Notes under the pieces: model-generated | The model's input: only the letters and a program-made list of their open reading frames with translations | What the model was told of the DNA's origin: nothing | Databases searched by the model: none | Source: Bacillota bacterium | GTDB taxonomy: Bacteria > Bacillota > Negativicutes > CTSoil-072 | Assembly: GCA_017889545.1 (NCBI GenBank) | Contig: JAGFZV010000003.1 | Span: 1-64,000 of the forward strand | Reading direction: 5' to 3' | Length of the DNA: 64,000 nt | Shown: piece after piece, positions 17,124-25,791 of the stretch | How positions within the stretch are numbered: the stretch's first letter is position 1 | How the letters are laid out: each line of letters begins with the position of its first letter | Program-made: the position numbers and the translations under genes

Positions 17124-19145
17124 TTACCACCCCGCGTTCCATATCAAAACCAAAACCGTAACCGCCATAATATAGCCGATATACAGCTGCAGACTGCCTG
17201 CCTGTATCGTTTTCATAAACCGGGCCGTCAGAAGAATGGTTCGATTAATAGGCCGATACACCATATCGTTAAATACATAGGTAATCGCTACCTGATAGGA
17301 CAACCGGCGGCCAAAATAATGGTTCGTATCGATTTCGTCCACAATGGTTTCCCGCTGCGGACGCAAAACGCTGTGAAAAACTCTCCGAATCGGCCCGGAA
17401 AAACCAGTCGCCGTATATTGCATATGCGAAGTCGGTACAATGCCGCAAGTCCAGGTTTCCCCTTTGATCGTCCGCGGGCTTCCGTAAAGATGCGAAAGAC
17501 CAACCGCTATCAGCACACCGATCAATAAAATGCCTATGGTCAATGGAATTGACAGGCCGCCGGCATTGGCGCCGGTAAACGCAATCGAATACCAATTTGC
17601 CGAAAGCAGCTCGCCAGCATGTAACCCGGAGAAATCAGCCAATACAGACGAAATCAACGTGATCATTCCCTGCGGCCAAACTCCGAGTAAAACACACAAA
17701 ACCGCCAATCCGGCCATCGGCGCCAACATGATATAGGAAACTTCCTGCGCATTTTCAGCCCGCAGACTGCGCGGCTTCGCCAAAAACGCAATCCCAAACG
17801 CCTTTACAAAACAAGCGGCCGCCAGTGCACCGGTCAAACCTAAGAGAGCAATCAAAACCATGCCCGCCAATTTTGCCGCCACGCCACTCACAGCCTGGGG
17901 CAGCAAAAAGAGAGCCTGAAAGGTCAGCCACTCGCTGATAAATCCATTCAAAGGAGGCAAAGCGGCGATTGTCGCAGCGCCAACTAAAAAGAAGACAGCC
18001 GTATACGGCATTTTTTTGATTAAACCGCCCAACCGTTCGATATCTTTCGTATGAGTAGACTGCAGCACTGCCCCGGCACCCATAAACAACAGCGATTTAA
18101 ACACCGCATGATTAAAAGCATGGTATAAAACAGCGCTCCAGGACAAACCGGCCATCAAAGGTTCTCCCTTGCTCATAAAGATCATTCCACTGCCTATTCC
18201 CAACAACATTATTCCAATGTTTTCCACACTGGAATAAGCCAGCAATCGTTTCAGATCGTTCTCCATCAATGCATACAACACGCCGAGAACACACGATAAA
18301 ATCGCGATCGCAAGGATCAGCCCGCCCCACCAAACCGGTCCCGCTCCCAAAAAATCAAGAAAAAATCGGCACATGCCATAAATAGCCGTCTTAATCATCA
18401 CTCCGGACATCAGCGCAGAAATATGACTTGGCGCAACCGGATGAGCCTGCGGCAGCCAAATATGCAGAGGAATCATACCGGCTTTCGTACCGAAACCGAC
18501 AAATGCGCATAAAAACACAATGTTTCGCGTCGTCGCCGAAAGAGCGCTGCCGTCAAACCGGATAAAATCCATACTGCCCGCGGCAACTGTCAGCAGCAAA
18601 AAAGCGGAAATAATAAAGATCGTCCCCACATGCGTCATCACAATATACACAAATGCAGCGCGCGTATTCGCCGGCTTCTCATATTCAAAATTGACCAGCA
18701 GAAAAGAAACGATCGACATCACTTCCCAGGCAATCACAAAAGCCGCTACATGGCTTACCGTAATAACCATTACCATACTCAATAAAAACACATTAAAGAG
18801 ACCGGTCATCAAGCCATAGCGGTTTCCGTAATACTCCTTGCTGTAGCCCATCGCATACACACTGGCCGCAAGGCCGCCAACGCCGATCAGCAATAAAAAG
18901 AACGCTGCTAAAAGGTCAACTCTCGCAGTCATTACTCCAAAAGGCAGCGAGAGCGGCAGCGGGAATTCCAGCGCTCCCTGCCGAAAAACAAAAATTGCAC
19001 ACAGTATCGTCGCCAAACATCCCAGCGCCGCTAACCCGTGTGCAACATAGTTGATCTTGCCAGAATGTCTTCCGCCGAAAAATACCGATAGTCCTCCCGC
19101 AAAAAAGAAAACGAACATTAAATAATACCAATCCACAGCAACCAT
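17124..19145 (-). CDS. hyfB: Hydrogenase membrane subunit HyfB (NuoL/MrpA-like)
   Basis: A protein of about 673 residues, the large antiporter-like subunit of the Hyf complex with about 14-16 helices. Conserved proton-channel blocks are visible: WEVMSIVSFLLVNFE near residue 140, GTKAGMIPLHIWLPQAHPVA near 220 and a Lys in ENDLKRLLAYSSVENIG near 300. The C-terminal part (ETWTCG and onward) is typical of HyfB/HycC. The ATG at 19145 has a TAGGAG site six bases upstream; the ATG at 19151 is too close. First gene of the operon hyfB-C-E-F-G-I. Confidence 0.92.
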   Translation of the reverse strand: MVAVDWYYLMFVFFFAGGLSVFFGGRHSGKINYVAHGLAALGCLATILCAIFVFRQGALEFPLPLSLPFGVMTARVDLLAAFFLLLIGVGGLAASVYAMGYSKEYYGNRYGLMTGLFNVFLLSMVMVITVSHVAAFVIAWEVMSIVSFLLVNFEYEKPANTRAAFVYIVMTHVGTIFIISAFLLLTVAAGSMDFIRFDGSALSATTRNIVFLCAFVGFGTKAGMIPLHIWLPQAHPVAPSHISALMSGVMIKTAIYGMCRFFLDFLGAGPVWWGGLILAIAILSCVLGVLYALMENDLKRLLAYSSVENIGIMLLGIGSGMIFMSKGEPLMAGLSWSAVLYHAFNHAVFKSLLFMGAGAVLQSTHTKDIERLGGLIKKMPYTAVFFLVGAATIAALPPLNGFISEWLTFQALFLLPQAVSGVAAKLAGMVLIALLGLTGALAAACFVKAFGIAFLAKPRSLRAENAQEVSYIMLAPMAGLAVLCVLLGVWPQGMITLISSVLADFSGLHAGELLSANWYSIAFTGANAGGLSIPLTIGILLIGVLIAVGLSHLYGSPRTIKGETWTCGIVPTSHMQYTATGFSGPIRRVFHSVLRPQRETIVDEIDTNHYFGRRLSYQVAITYVFNDMVYRPINRTILLTARFMKTIQAGSLQLYIGYIMAVTVLVLIWNAGW

Positions 19146-19169
19146 TTGCATCTCCTACCTTGATATTTT

Positions 19170-19189
19170 GTCACGTGACTATTAGTATA
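19170..19189 (-). promoter_or_regulatory. Likely -10 and operator of the hydrogenase operon
   Basis: Minus-strand TATACT (19189-19184) is a good -10, but the -35 is poor. Immediately downstream is the perfect palindrome GTCACGTGAC (19170-19179), part of a nearly perfect 14-base palindrome. A weak -35 plus an overlapping operator suggests a regulated promoter (inference). Confidence 0.45.
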
Positions 19190-19248
19190 CCACAAAATCA
19201 TGAAAAAACGAGCTTGTCTTATACAAAAATTGCATTATTATTCATTTT

Positions 19249-20853
19249 CTAGTGCTGCCGCAACAATCGGCATTTATGCAATACAGAACATAACTTGCCG
19301 CCAAACAACGGAATTCGGACAATATCACGTTCTCCCACTCCGCCTAAAATCAACAATAGAATACAATAACTCAAACAGCCTAACGCAAACGTAAGCATCG
19401 TCACAGAGATCGCATTAGCCAGCAAATTTTCCAAATAACCGTATGCCAAAATCATGGAAAAACCCATCACACAAGCCGCAACGCTGCTCTTGAAGAAAGC
19501 TTCCCTGCCCATTGTAAACTTCGCATACCGTCTGACCCAATAGATATTCAACCCAGCAGCCAGCCCAATATCAACCACCGTCGCCCATGCCGCACCTTCA
19601 ATCCCCAGCCAAGGCACCGCGGTCAGCGTCCAGTTTAAAACCACTTTGATCACGGCAGCAAGACCCATGTTCAACACAGGAATCAAAGTCAGTCCCATCC
19701 CCTGCAAGGAACCTGTGGAAATCTGATGCAAGCCCAGGAAAAAAACAGACAAAGCCAAAATGCGGATCGAACCGCCGGCCTGAGGGGCATTATACACAAT
19801 GCCGGCAATCTGCTCCGCCAACAAGAACAAAATCACAACCCCGGGAATTGCGACAAGATAGGTGAGACGAAAAGCCGCCGAAATCTTCTGCCGCACTCCT
19901 TGAAAATCACCCAAAGAATGCGAGGCGGAAATTGCCGGTACCAGACTGACTGCCAGCGAAGCAGTGAGTATCGTTGCCAAATTGACTAACGGGACCGCCA
20001 TCCCGGTCAGATAGCCAAACAACTCCGTAGCCTGGTTAACCGAATAGCCTGCTTTTTCCAGTCGCAACGGCACAACAATCAAATCCAAATTGGCTACCAG
20101 AGGCAGCATAATACTGGATAAAGAAACCGGCCACGCCAAACTAACCAGGCGTTTTACAATTTTTTTGCCGCTTTCCCGTTCGACCGTCGCGCAGTTAATC
20201 TGCCCGTTGAAGCGATCTTGCAGCCGGCGGTAGTAATAGAACAAAGCGAGCAGCCCTGCCACCGATCCCACAGCCGCTCCCAGGCTAGCGCCGCCTGCAG
20301 CATAAGCCAGCCCCATTGGCAGCAATGCACCGGCAAAAATCAGCATAGCCGCGACCCGCATAATTTGCTCGATAATCTGTGATACAGCCGTCGGCGTCAT
20401 GATCTGCCAACCTTGCAAATACCCGCGAAAACTGGCCAAAATTGTAACAAAAAAAATGGCCGGCGAAAGCGCGATCAAAGAATAATAGGCTCGTGGATCA
20501 CGGATCACATGGAAATCGATCAACCAAGAGGCGCTGAGAAATAACACCACACTCAAGACCAAACCGGTAACCGTCAGTAACGCCAAGGAAAGATGAAACA
20601 CCCGTCTGGCGCCCCAAAAGTCATTCAGTGCGATCCGTTCCGCTGTCATGATTGAAATTGCGACCGGCAGCCCGGCTGATGAAATGTTCAAAGCCAACAG
20701 GTACAACGGGAAGGCCATTTGATACAGGCCAATCCCCTCACCGCCTAAAATTCTGGATAGAAAAATCCAGTTCAGCGACCCGATGACTTTTACAACCATC
20801 CCGCCGACCGTTAAAATCAGCGTTCCTTTTAAAAAGAGATTTCCACTGCTCAC
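19249..20853 (-). CDS. SpoVB-like polysaccharide/lipid flippase (MOP superfamily)
   Basis: A 534-residue polytopic protein with about 14 membrane segments of the SpoVB/MurJ-like branch of the MOP superfamily, which flips lipid-linked glycans. The N-terminal SSGNLFLKGTLILTVGGMVVK and FLSRILGGEGIGLYQMAFPLY blocks are typical. The GTG at 20853 overlaps the upstream gene's stop (GTGA) and has an AGGGGA site; an alternative GTG lies at 20871. SpoVB acts in spore cortex formation in Bacillus, but vegetative homologues are common, so the role here is not certain. Confidence 0.85.
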   Translation of the reverse strand: MSSGNLFLKGTLILTVGGMVVKVIGSLNWIFLSRILGGEGIGLYQMAFPLYLLALNISSAGLPVAISIMTAERIALNDFWGARRVFHLSLALLTVTGLVLSVVLFLSASWLIDFHVIRDPRAYYSLIALSPAIFFVTILASFRGYLQGWQIMTPTAVSQIIEQIMRVAAMLIFAGALLPMGLAYAAGGASLGAAVGSVAGLLALFYYYRRLQDRFNGQINCATVERESGKKIVKRLVSLAWPVSLSSIMLPLVANLDLIVVPLRLEKAGYSVNQATELFGYLTGMAVPLVNLATILTASLAVSLVPAISASHSLGDFQGVRQKISAAFRLTYLVAIPGVVILFLLAEQIAGIVYNAPQAGGSIRILALSVFFLGLHQISTGSLQGMGLTLIPVLNMGLAAVIKVVLNWTLTAVPWLGIEGAAWATVVDIGLAAGLNIYWVRRYAKFTMGREAFFKSSVAACVMGFSMILAYGYLENLLANAISVTMLTFALGCLSYCILLLILGGVGERDIVRIPLFGGKLCSVLHKCRLLRQH

Positions 20854-21962
20854 TGCGATTTTCCCCTGCACGAAATGGCAATTTCCTTTATCAACTCTCC
20901 ATTGGAAACCAGATACGCTTTGTCATACAAATTGCAAGTCGGGCAAATGTGATTGGGAATGACTTCTATTTTATCGCCAATAGCGATTTGGTCACGAAAA
21001 GTCTTGTCGGAAATCAGCCCATGTTCATCAAATACACCGCTCAAACGAAGATCCGTCGCCTGCTTGAGAACGCCGTAACCCGGCGTCGCGCAAATCCCGC
21101 CGGCCCGGTTTTGCGAAGTCAGCGCCTTTGCTCCGGCATCCAACACAACTCTCTCTTCGGTCGGTTTGCTGATTACGGTCGTTAATACCGTCGCCGCGCA
21201 CCGGCTATAATCCTGGATCGCGCCGGCTTGTCCGACATCCATCAAAATATAGGTCCCCGGCCTGATTTCTGTGATCCCGTTGATAATTGCAGCATTCAGC
21301 AAAGAAGGCGTAGCCCCAATGCTGACCGTGTCCACATCAACACCCAACTCCCGAAGGATATTTGCCGCCCGCAGCGTCCTCTCCTGGCTTTCCAAGGCCA
21401 CGGCAATACAGGTCTCTACATCTTTTACTTTATAGGAATGTCCTTCATGCGAAAATACGCCCTTCAAAACGACCTTTTTCTTGCTTTGTATGTATTTCGC
21501 GAGAGCAATCAATTGTTCGTCCGTAATCACCCCGGACCGATTTTCTCCCACTTCGACTTCGATCAGGACCTCAATCCCTTTTTCTTCGTCATGGAAAACA
21601 GTTTCCAGTTGATCAATCTGAAATATACTGTCCACCCCTGTGCGGATGTGAATCTTTCTATGCAATTCGCGAATTCTTTCCAATTTGGAAATCCCCACGA
21701 TCTCATTGGCAATGAAAATGTTGTCCAAACCATGTTCGGCCATGACCTCGGCCTCGCCCACTTTCGCGACAGTGATGCCGCAAGCCCCCTGGCGAACCTG
21801 GAGCTTCGCCAATTCAGGCATCCGGTGGGTTTTGACGTGCGGTCTCAGGTTGACATTGTATTGATTCGCTTTGTTTTGCATATACACCAGGTTCTCCATC
21901 ATGATGTCCCGGTCAATGATCATCGCCGGCGTATCAATTCCCTGATATGGTGACTTTTCCAT
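20850..21962 (-). CDS. DSD1/D-threonine aldolase-type PLP enzyme (alanine racemase fold)
   Basis: A 370-residue fold-type III PLP protein. The Schiff-base lysine lies in RPHVKTHRMPELA (about residue 44), and the C-terminal Zn site typical of D-serine dehydratase and D-threonine aldolase is seen as PNHICPTCNLYD (His and Cys near 338-340). It probably cleaves or deaminates a D-amino acid or 3-hydroxy amino acid; substrate unknown. The start lies close to a GGAGGGTAAC site (minus strand). It is translationally coupled to the SpoVB-like gene. Confidence 0.85.
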   Translation of the reverse strand: MEKSPYQGIDTPAMIIDRDIMMENLVYMQNKANQYNVNLRPHVKTHRMPELAKLQVRQGACGITVAKVGEAEVMAEHGLDNIFIANEIVGISKLERIRELHRKIHIRTGVDSIFQIDQLETVFHDEEKGIEVLIEVEVGENRSGVITDEQLIALAKYIQSKKKVVLKGVFSHEGHSYKVKDVETCIAVALESQERTLRAANILRELGVDVDTVSIGATPSLLNAAIINGITEIRPGTYILMDVGQAGAIQDYSRCAATVLTTVISKPTEERVVLDAGAKALTSQNRAGGICATPGYGVLKQATDLRLSGVFDEHGLISDKTFRDQIAIGDKIEVIPNHICPTCNLYDKAYLVSNGELIKEIAISCRGKSQ

Positions 21963-21991
21963 CGTTACCCTCCTCTACCCTCAGCTCAATC

Positions 21992-22864
21992 TCATAAACT
22001 TCCTTCTTCCGGCGGTCGAAACCGGTCTTCCGGCAATGTCAACATGTAGTCGATCGCTTGAAACATCTTGTTTTTTGCGGCAGGCAAGCGTCCGTTGACA
22101 TACGCATAATTGGAACCGTGATCGCTGTACAGCTTGCTTGTGACATTCAATTCTTCAATCAGCAGCCTGGTTTCCCGCAGCGCTTCATGCGGTGTCAGCA
22201 ATTGAAAATCCCCCCGGCGATATTCGTCATAGATCGGTGTTCCCGGAAAGGGAATAAAAGTCCGCAGGCGAATAAAATCCGGATTGATTTCATTCAAAAC
22301 CCGGGCGCTGTTTTTGGCATGTTCTACAGAACGTTCCCGTCCGCCAATCCCAATTATGATATACTCGCTCAGCTCAATCCCGGCGGCTTTGACTTTCAGA
22401 CCCGCCTCAATTGTTTGCTGCGCGGTTGCTCCTTTGCAGATTCGTTCCAGCACAATATCGTCGCCGGATTCCATCCCGGAGTGGATTCGACTCAGACCGC
22501 TCGAGCGCAATTGCTGCAACTCCTGATCCGACTTCAACAGAATAAATTTTGTTGAACCGTACATCGTAACTCTCTGCAGCGTAGGGAATACTTCGCGAAC
22601 ATACGAAATGATCTCGATCAGTTCCTTGGTTTTCATGAGGATCGTGTTCCCGTCCGGGAAAAAGACCGTATCAACGCCATCGCCATAAACCGTTTTGGCC
22701 TGATCGATGTCTTCCTTGATCTCGGCAACCGGCCGGATGCGAAACTGTTTGTCCTTGTACATGCCGCAAAAAGTGCACTTATTGTGCGGACAGCCGATCG
22801 TAGCCTGAATTAACAAACTGCCGGCCTCACTCGGAGGACGGTAGACAACCCCTTCATAACGCAT
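21992..22864 (-). CDS. Radical SAM protein with Cx4Cx2C cluster motif
   Basis: A protein of about 290 residues. The N-terminal motif GCPHNKCTFCGMYK gives C-x4-C-x2-C spacing, a variant of the classic CxxxCxxC seen in one family of uncharacterised radical SAM proteins. TIM-barrel strands follow (VFFPDGNT, GLSRIHSGMESGDD, EYIIIGIGG). The longest ORF starts at 22891, but the ATG at 22864 begins the conserved part and follows a GGGAGGGT site. Substrate is unknown. It lies in a minus-strand run with the DSD1-like enzyme but is separated from it by 30 bases. Confidence 0.8.
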   Translation of the reverse strand: MRYEGVVYRPPSEAGSLLIQATIGCPHNKCTFCGMYKDKQFRIRPVAEIKEDIDQAKTVYGDGVDTVFFPDGNTILMKTKELIEIISYVREVFPTLQRVTMYGSTKFILLKSDQELQQLRSSGLSRIHSGMESGDDIVLERICKGATAQQTIEAGLKVKAAGIELSEYIIIGIGGRERSVEHAKNSARVLNEINPDFIRLRTFIPFPGTPIYDEYRRGDFQLLTPHEALRETRLLIEELNVTSKLYSDHGSNYAYVNGRLPAAKNKMFQAIDYMLTLPEDRFRPPEEGSL

Positions 22865-22967
22865 GAGAAAACCACCCTCCCAATATCTCATCGAATAATT
22901 TGTTACCTTATAGTTATTCTATATTATCACAATTCACGCAGAATATCATTTATTTACCGGCACAGTC

Positions 22968-22996
22968 TTATCAAGAAAGCGAAAATAAGGTATAGT
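22968..22996 (+). promoter_or_regulatory. Promoter of the menA-like gene
   Basis: -35 TTATCA (22968-22973), 17-base spacer, -10 TATAGT (22991-22996), 24 bases before the preferred start codon. Confidence 0.6.
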
Positions 22997-23019
22997 ATTT
23001 GAGGAAGGAGACGATCAAT

Positions 23020-23925
23020 TTGAACGTATTTTCGAATGAATGGAAGGTCTGGTGGAGACTGCTGCGGCCGCATACTTTGACGGCTTCCTTTGTGCCGGTC
23101 TGTATCGGAACCGCACTCGCCCTGCCTCACCCGAATTTCCGCTTCTCATTCTTTCTGATGATGTTACTCGCCAGCATGCTCATTCAATGCGCGACCAATA
23201 TGTTTAACGAGTACTATGATTATCAACGCGGTTTGGATACCAAAGATTCCGTTGGCATCGGCGGCGCGATTGTCCGCGACGGCATCGCACCGCACACAGT
23301 TTACCGAATCGCCATCGCCTGCCTGAGCGTCGCCTTTCTTCTCGGCCTTTACATCAGCAGCCAAACCAGCTGGTGGATTATTGGCATCGGCCTCCTCTGC
23401 ATGATGGTGGCATATCTTTATTCCGGCGGTCCTTACCCCATTTCCGCCACACCCTTTGGCGAAATTGCCGCAGGACTTTGTCTCGGAGTCGTCGTAATCC
23501 TGATCGCCTATTACATTCAGACTGGCGTCATCAACCTGCTGAGCGTTCTGATATCCATTCCTACCGCCATATTGATCGGCGCCATACTAATGGCCAACAA
23601 CATCCGCGACCTGGAGGAAGACACCCTGCATGGGCGAAGAACTTTGGCCATTCTGCTCGGGCGAAGTAAAGCCATAACCTTTCTTGCCGGAATGTTTGTC
23701 CTGGCTCTTATCTGGATCGCAGTGTTGTCTTTTTCAGGGGCCACGTCGTTTTGGCCGTTACTTGCTTTCATCGGCCTTCACAAGGCCATCACGGCCATCA
23801 AAAAATTCCGCAATGCGGCTTCACGACAGGCGGAAATAGAAGCGATGATTGCTACAGCCCAGATGAACACGATCTTTGGCCTCGCTTTATCACTCGGCCT
23901 ATTATTTCAATACTGCTTCTCTTAA
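23020..23925 (+). CDS. menA: UbiA-family prenyltransferase, MenA-like
   Basis: A 301-residue membrane prenyltransferase with about nine helices. The first Asp-rich motif is NMFNEYYDYQRGLDTKDS (about residues 62-79) and the second is NNIRDLEEDTLHGRRT (about 195-210), the pattern of 1,4-dihydroxy-2-naphthoate polyprenyltransferase in menaquinone synthesis. No other men genes are nearby. The TTG at 23020 lies eight bases after GAAGGAGA and is preferred over the TTG at 22999, which overlaps that site. A quinone would be the electron carrier for NrfHA and possibly GlcDF. Confidence 0.85.
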   Translation: MNVFSNEWKVWWRLLRPHTLTASFVPVCIGTALALPHPNFRFSFFLMMLLASMLIQCATNMFNEYYDYQRGLDTKDSVGIGGAIVRDGIAPHTVYRIAIACLSVAFLLGLYISSQTSWWIIGIGLLCMMVAYLYSGGPYPISATPFGEIAAGLCLGVVVILIAYYIQTGVINLLSVLISIPTAILIGAILMANNIRDLEEDTLHGRRTLAILLGRSKAITFLAGMFVLALIWIAVLSFSGATSFWPLLAFIGLHKAITAIKKFRNAASRQAEIEAMIATAQMNTIFGLALSLGLLFQYCFS

Positions 23926-23968
23926 AAAAAAGAGGTGGCACCCACCGTCAGGGGGCCATCTCTTTTTC
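23926..23968. terminator. Bidirectional terminator between menA and the thiolase
   Basis: Stem AGAGGTGGC / GCCATCTCT flanked by an A run on the left and a T run on the right. It serves both convergent genes. Confidence 0.85.
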
Positions 23969-23988
23969 TAGCTACAATATAGTCATGG

Positions 23989-25166
23989 CTACAGCTTCTC
24001 AATCACCGTTGCGATTGCCGGTCCGCCGCCGACGCAGAGAGATGCCACGCCGTAGCGCTCATTGCGGCGCTGCAGTTCATAAATCAACGACACAATGATC
24101 CTCGCTGCCGTACAGCCAACCGGATGGCCGAGGCCAATTCCTGAACCGTTGGCATTTACCTTATCCATATTCAGCTTCAATTCCCGGTTGACTCCCAAAA
24201 ATTGGGCTGCAAAGGCTTCATTGATCTCATAATACCCGATGTCTTCCGTCCGCAAACCTGCATAACTGATCGCTTTCGGCACGGCATAGACCGGTCCGAG
24301 ACCCATCACTTCCGGATGAACTCCGGCATTGGCTGTCGATATCAGCCTGGCCAGCGGCTTGCATCCCAATTCTTTGGCTTTTTCCGCAGTCATCAAAACC
24401 AGCGCCGCAGCGCCGTCGTTAACGCCGGATGCATTGCCGGCAGTTACCGTACCGTCTTTTTTAAAGGCCGGCTTCATTGCGGCCAGTTTTTCCATTGAAA
24501 TATCCGAACGCGGATGTTCATCCGTATCGACAATGACCGGTCCTTTTTTCGTTGCAATGGTCACCGGCGTAATTTCGGCTTTAAAAACACCGTCTTTTAT
24601 TGCCTGATGGCCCGCGTATGACTAAGATAAGCGAGTTCATCCTGTTCTTGCCGGGTAACTCCGTACCGTTCGGCCACATTTTCCGCTGTTAATCCCATAT
24701 GATATCCCTGCACGGCGCAAACCAATCCATCATACAGCATCGAATCAAGAATCTCGCCATTTCCCATCCGGTAGCCTTCCCGGGCGCTTTTGAGCAAATA
24801 TGGGGCCTGAGACATGCTCTCAATGCCTGCCGCAACGGCTATATCCGTTTTCCCAAGCAGAATCGATTGGCTGGCCATCTCAAATGCTTTCATCCCTGAA
24901 CCGCATTGCTGATCGATCGTATACGCATACCCTTCTACCGGCATACCGCATTTCAACTGGAGCTGCCGTCCGGGGTTGCCCTTCGCGCCGGCCTTGTAAA
25001 TCATGCCGCATGCTAATTCAAAAACTTGTTCCGGCTTTACGCCGGCTTGAGCAAGTGCCGCATTCACTGCGGCAACGCCTAAATCAACTGCGCTGACGTC
25101 TTTCAATTTGCCCAAAAAATCTCCGATTGGCGTACGCTTTGCCCCTACTATAACTACTTCTTTCAT
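23989..25166 (-). pseudogene. Acetyl-CoA acetyltransferase (thiolase) broken by a frameshift
   Basis: Two adjacent reading frames together make one complete thiolase of about 392 residues. The N-terminal part (25166-24597) ends SHTRAIRQ-stop and contains the nucleophilic Cys in DQQCGSGMKAFEMA. The C-terminal part (from about 24600 down to 23989) holds NEAFAAQF, the GHPVGCTAA His and the LCVGGG Cys. Restoring one G in the run near 24603-24604 (minus-strand AGGCA to AGGGCA) would give RAIRAIKDGVF and a continuous frame, the normal thiolase spacing. All catalytic residues are intact, so this is a very recent mutation, programmed slippage or a sequencing error. Confidence 0.85.
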
Positions 25167-25269
25167 CTTCTCACTCCCATACTATAAATTTACCTACGAT
25201 AAAATTGAACAGCTAATGATGGCAAGCCGCTTCCTGGAACACGCTCACAGAAAACAACAAGTTTATTGC

Positions 25270-25286
25270 GAATAATCTGATTATTC
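25270..25286. promoter_or_regulatory. 17-bp palindrome upstream of the thiolase
   Basis: GAATAATC-T-GATTATTC is a perfect inverted repeat around one central base. It lies about 100 bases upstream of the thiolase start and 46 bases past the selenoprotein-candidate stop. It could be an operator; no binding protein is known. Confidence 0.35.
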
Positions 25287-25331
25287 TTGATGGAAGCGTT
25301 GTATTCCTTCTTTTGTTTTCAAGAATTACGC

Positions 25332-25637
25332 CTACACTTTCGTTCCTTTGGCCATTATAAACTTCATAAAGCAAATCTTTTCGACATCTACCAGGATAGT
25401 GGAATAATGCTCCGCCAACTCCGGTTGAAAATATACCGTTATTCCATCTACATTCATTTGATGATAGTCGCCGGGCTCGTTCGGTAAACCCAATCGCACG
25501 GATGGGTAGCGGGTCGGCGGCCCGCAGGGGCCTGCTCAGGCAACTATTGAAGTGATCGAGCTATAAACTGTAATGATTTTATCACGAGATTTACTTGTAA
25601 TATATGAATGGGCCGCTTTTTCTATCAGTATCTCCAT
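25332..25637 (-). CDS. HesB-like selenoprotein candidate (in-frame TGA as Sec, codon 34)
   Basis: A single reading frame of 101 codons runs from the ATG at 25637 to TAG at 25332, interrupted only by TGA at 25538-25536 (codon 34). Before it: MEILIEKAAHSYITSKSRDK and a beta-like ITVYSSITSIVA. After it: AGPCGPPTRYPSVRLGLPNE, then VDGITVYFQPELAEHYS and a C-terminal ILVDVEKICFMKFIMAKG. The pattern (helix, strands, Cys/Sec loop, DGI-V segment) resembles HesB/IscA-like proteins, and I believe it matches the small HesB-like 'CC/Se motif' (seleno)protein family. A GC-rich hairpin (5-bp stem, 25525-25509) begins 13 bases after the T of TGA, suiting a bacterial SECIS. It has its own promoter and an AAGGTG ribosome site. 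Not found by ordinary ORF calling. The function of the family is unknown to me. Confidence 0.75.
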
Positions 25638-25688
25638 GCCATTTCACCTTCTTGTCTTTTTTCTGGCCAAAAATCCTATATTCAATAT

Positions 25689-25717
25689 ATCATAATCCTT
25701 TTATCCCATCATTTCAA
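25689..25717 (-). promoter_or_regulatory. Promoter of the selenoprotein candidate
   Basis: Minus-strand -35 TTGAAA (25717-25712), 17-base spacer, -10 TATGAT (25694-25689), 52 bases before the ATG. Confidence 0.7.
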
Positions 25718-25748
25718 GCAAATTGCATACATCCCGTGATCAAAGCAA

Positions 25749-25784
25749 GCAAACCCCGCGGTCCAAACGGACAGCGGGGTTTGC
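25749..25784 (-). terminator. Terminator after the sugar-dehydrogenase-like gene
   Basis: A perfect 11-bp outer stem (GCAAACCCCGC with its complement at 25774-25784) plus an inner GTCC/GGAC stem. It lies just past the stop of the gene at 25792. Confidence 0.8.
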
Positions 25785-25791
25785 TCATCTG

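Noticed and set aside
12589-19145. Respiratory complex I (Nuo) instead of hydrogenase
   Set aside because: Both NiFe cysteine pairs are kept in the large subunit and the gene order matches Hyf/Hyc, so a group 4 hydrogenase is the better call.
25480-25535. GC-rich stretch first read as a riboswitch-like structure
   Set aside because: It fits no riboswitch consensus I know, and the minus-strand reading frame through it explains it better as selenoprotein coding sequence plus SECIS.
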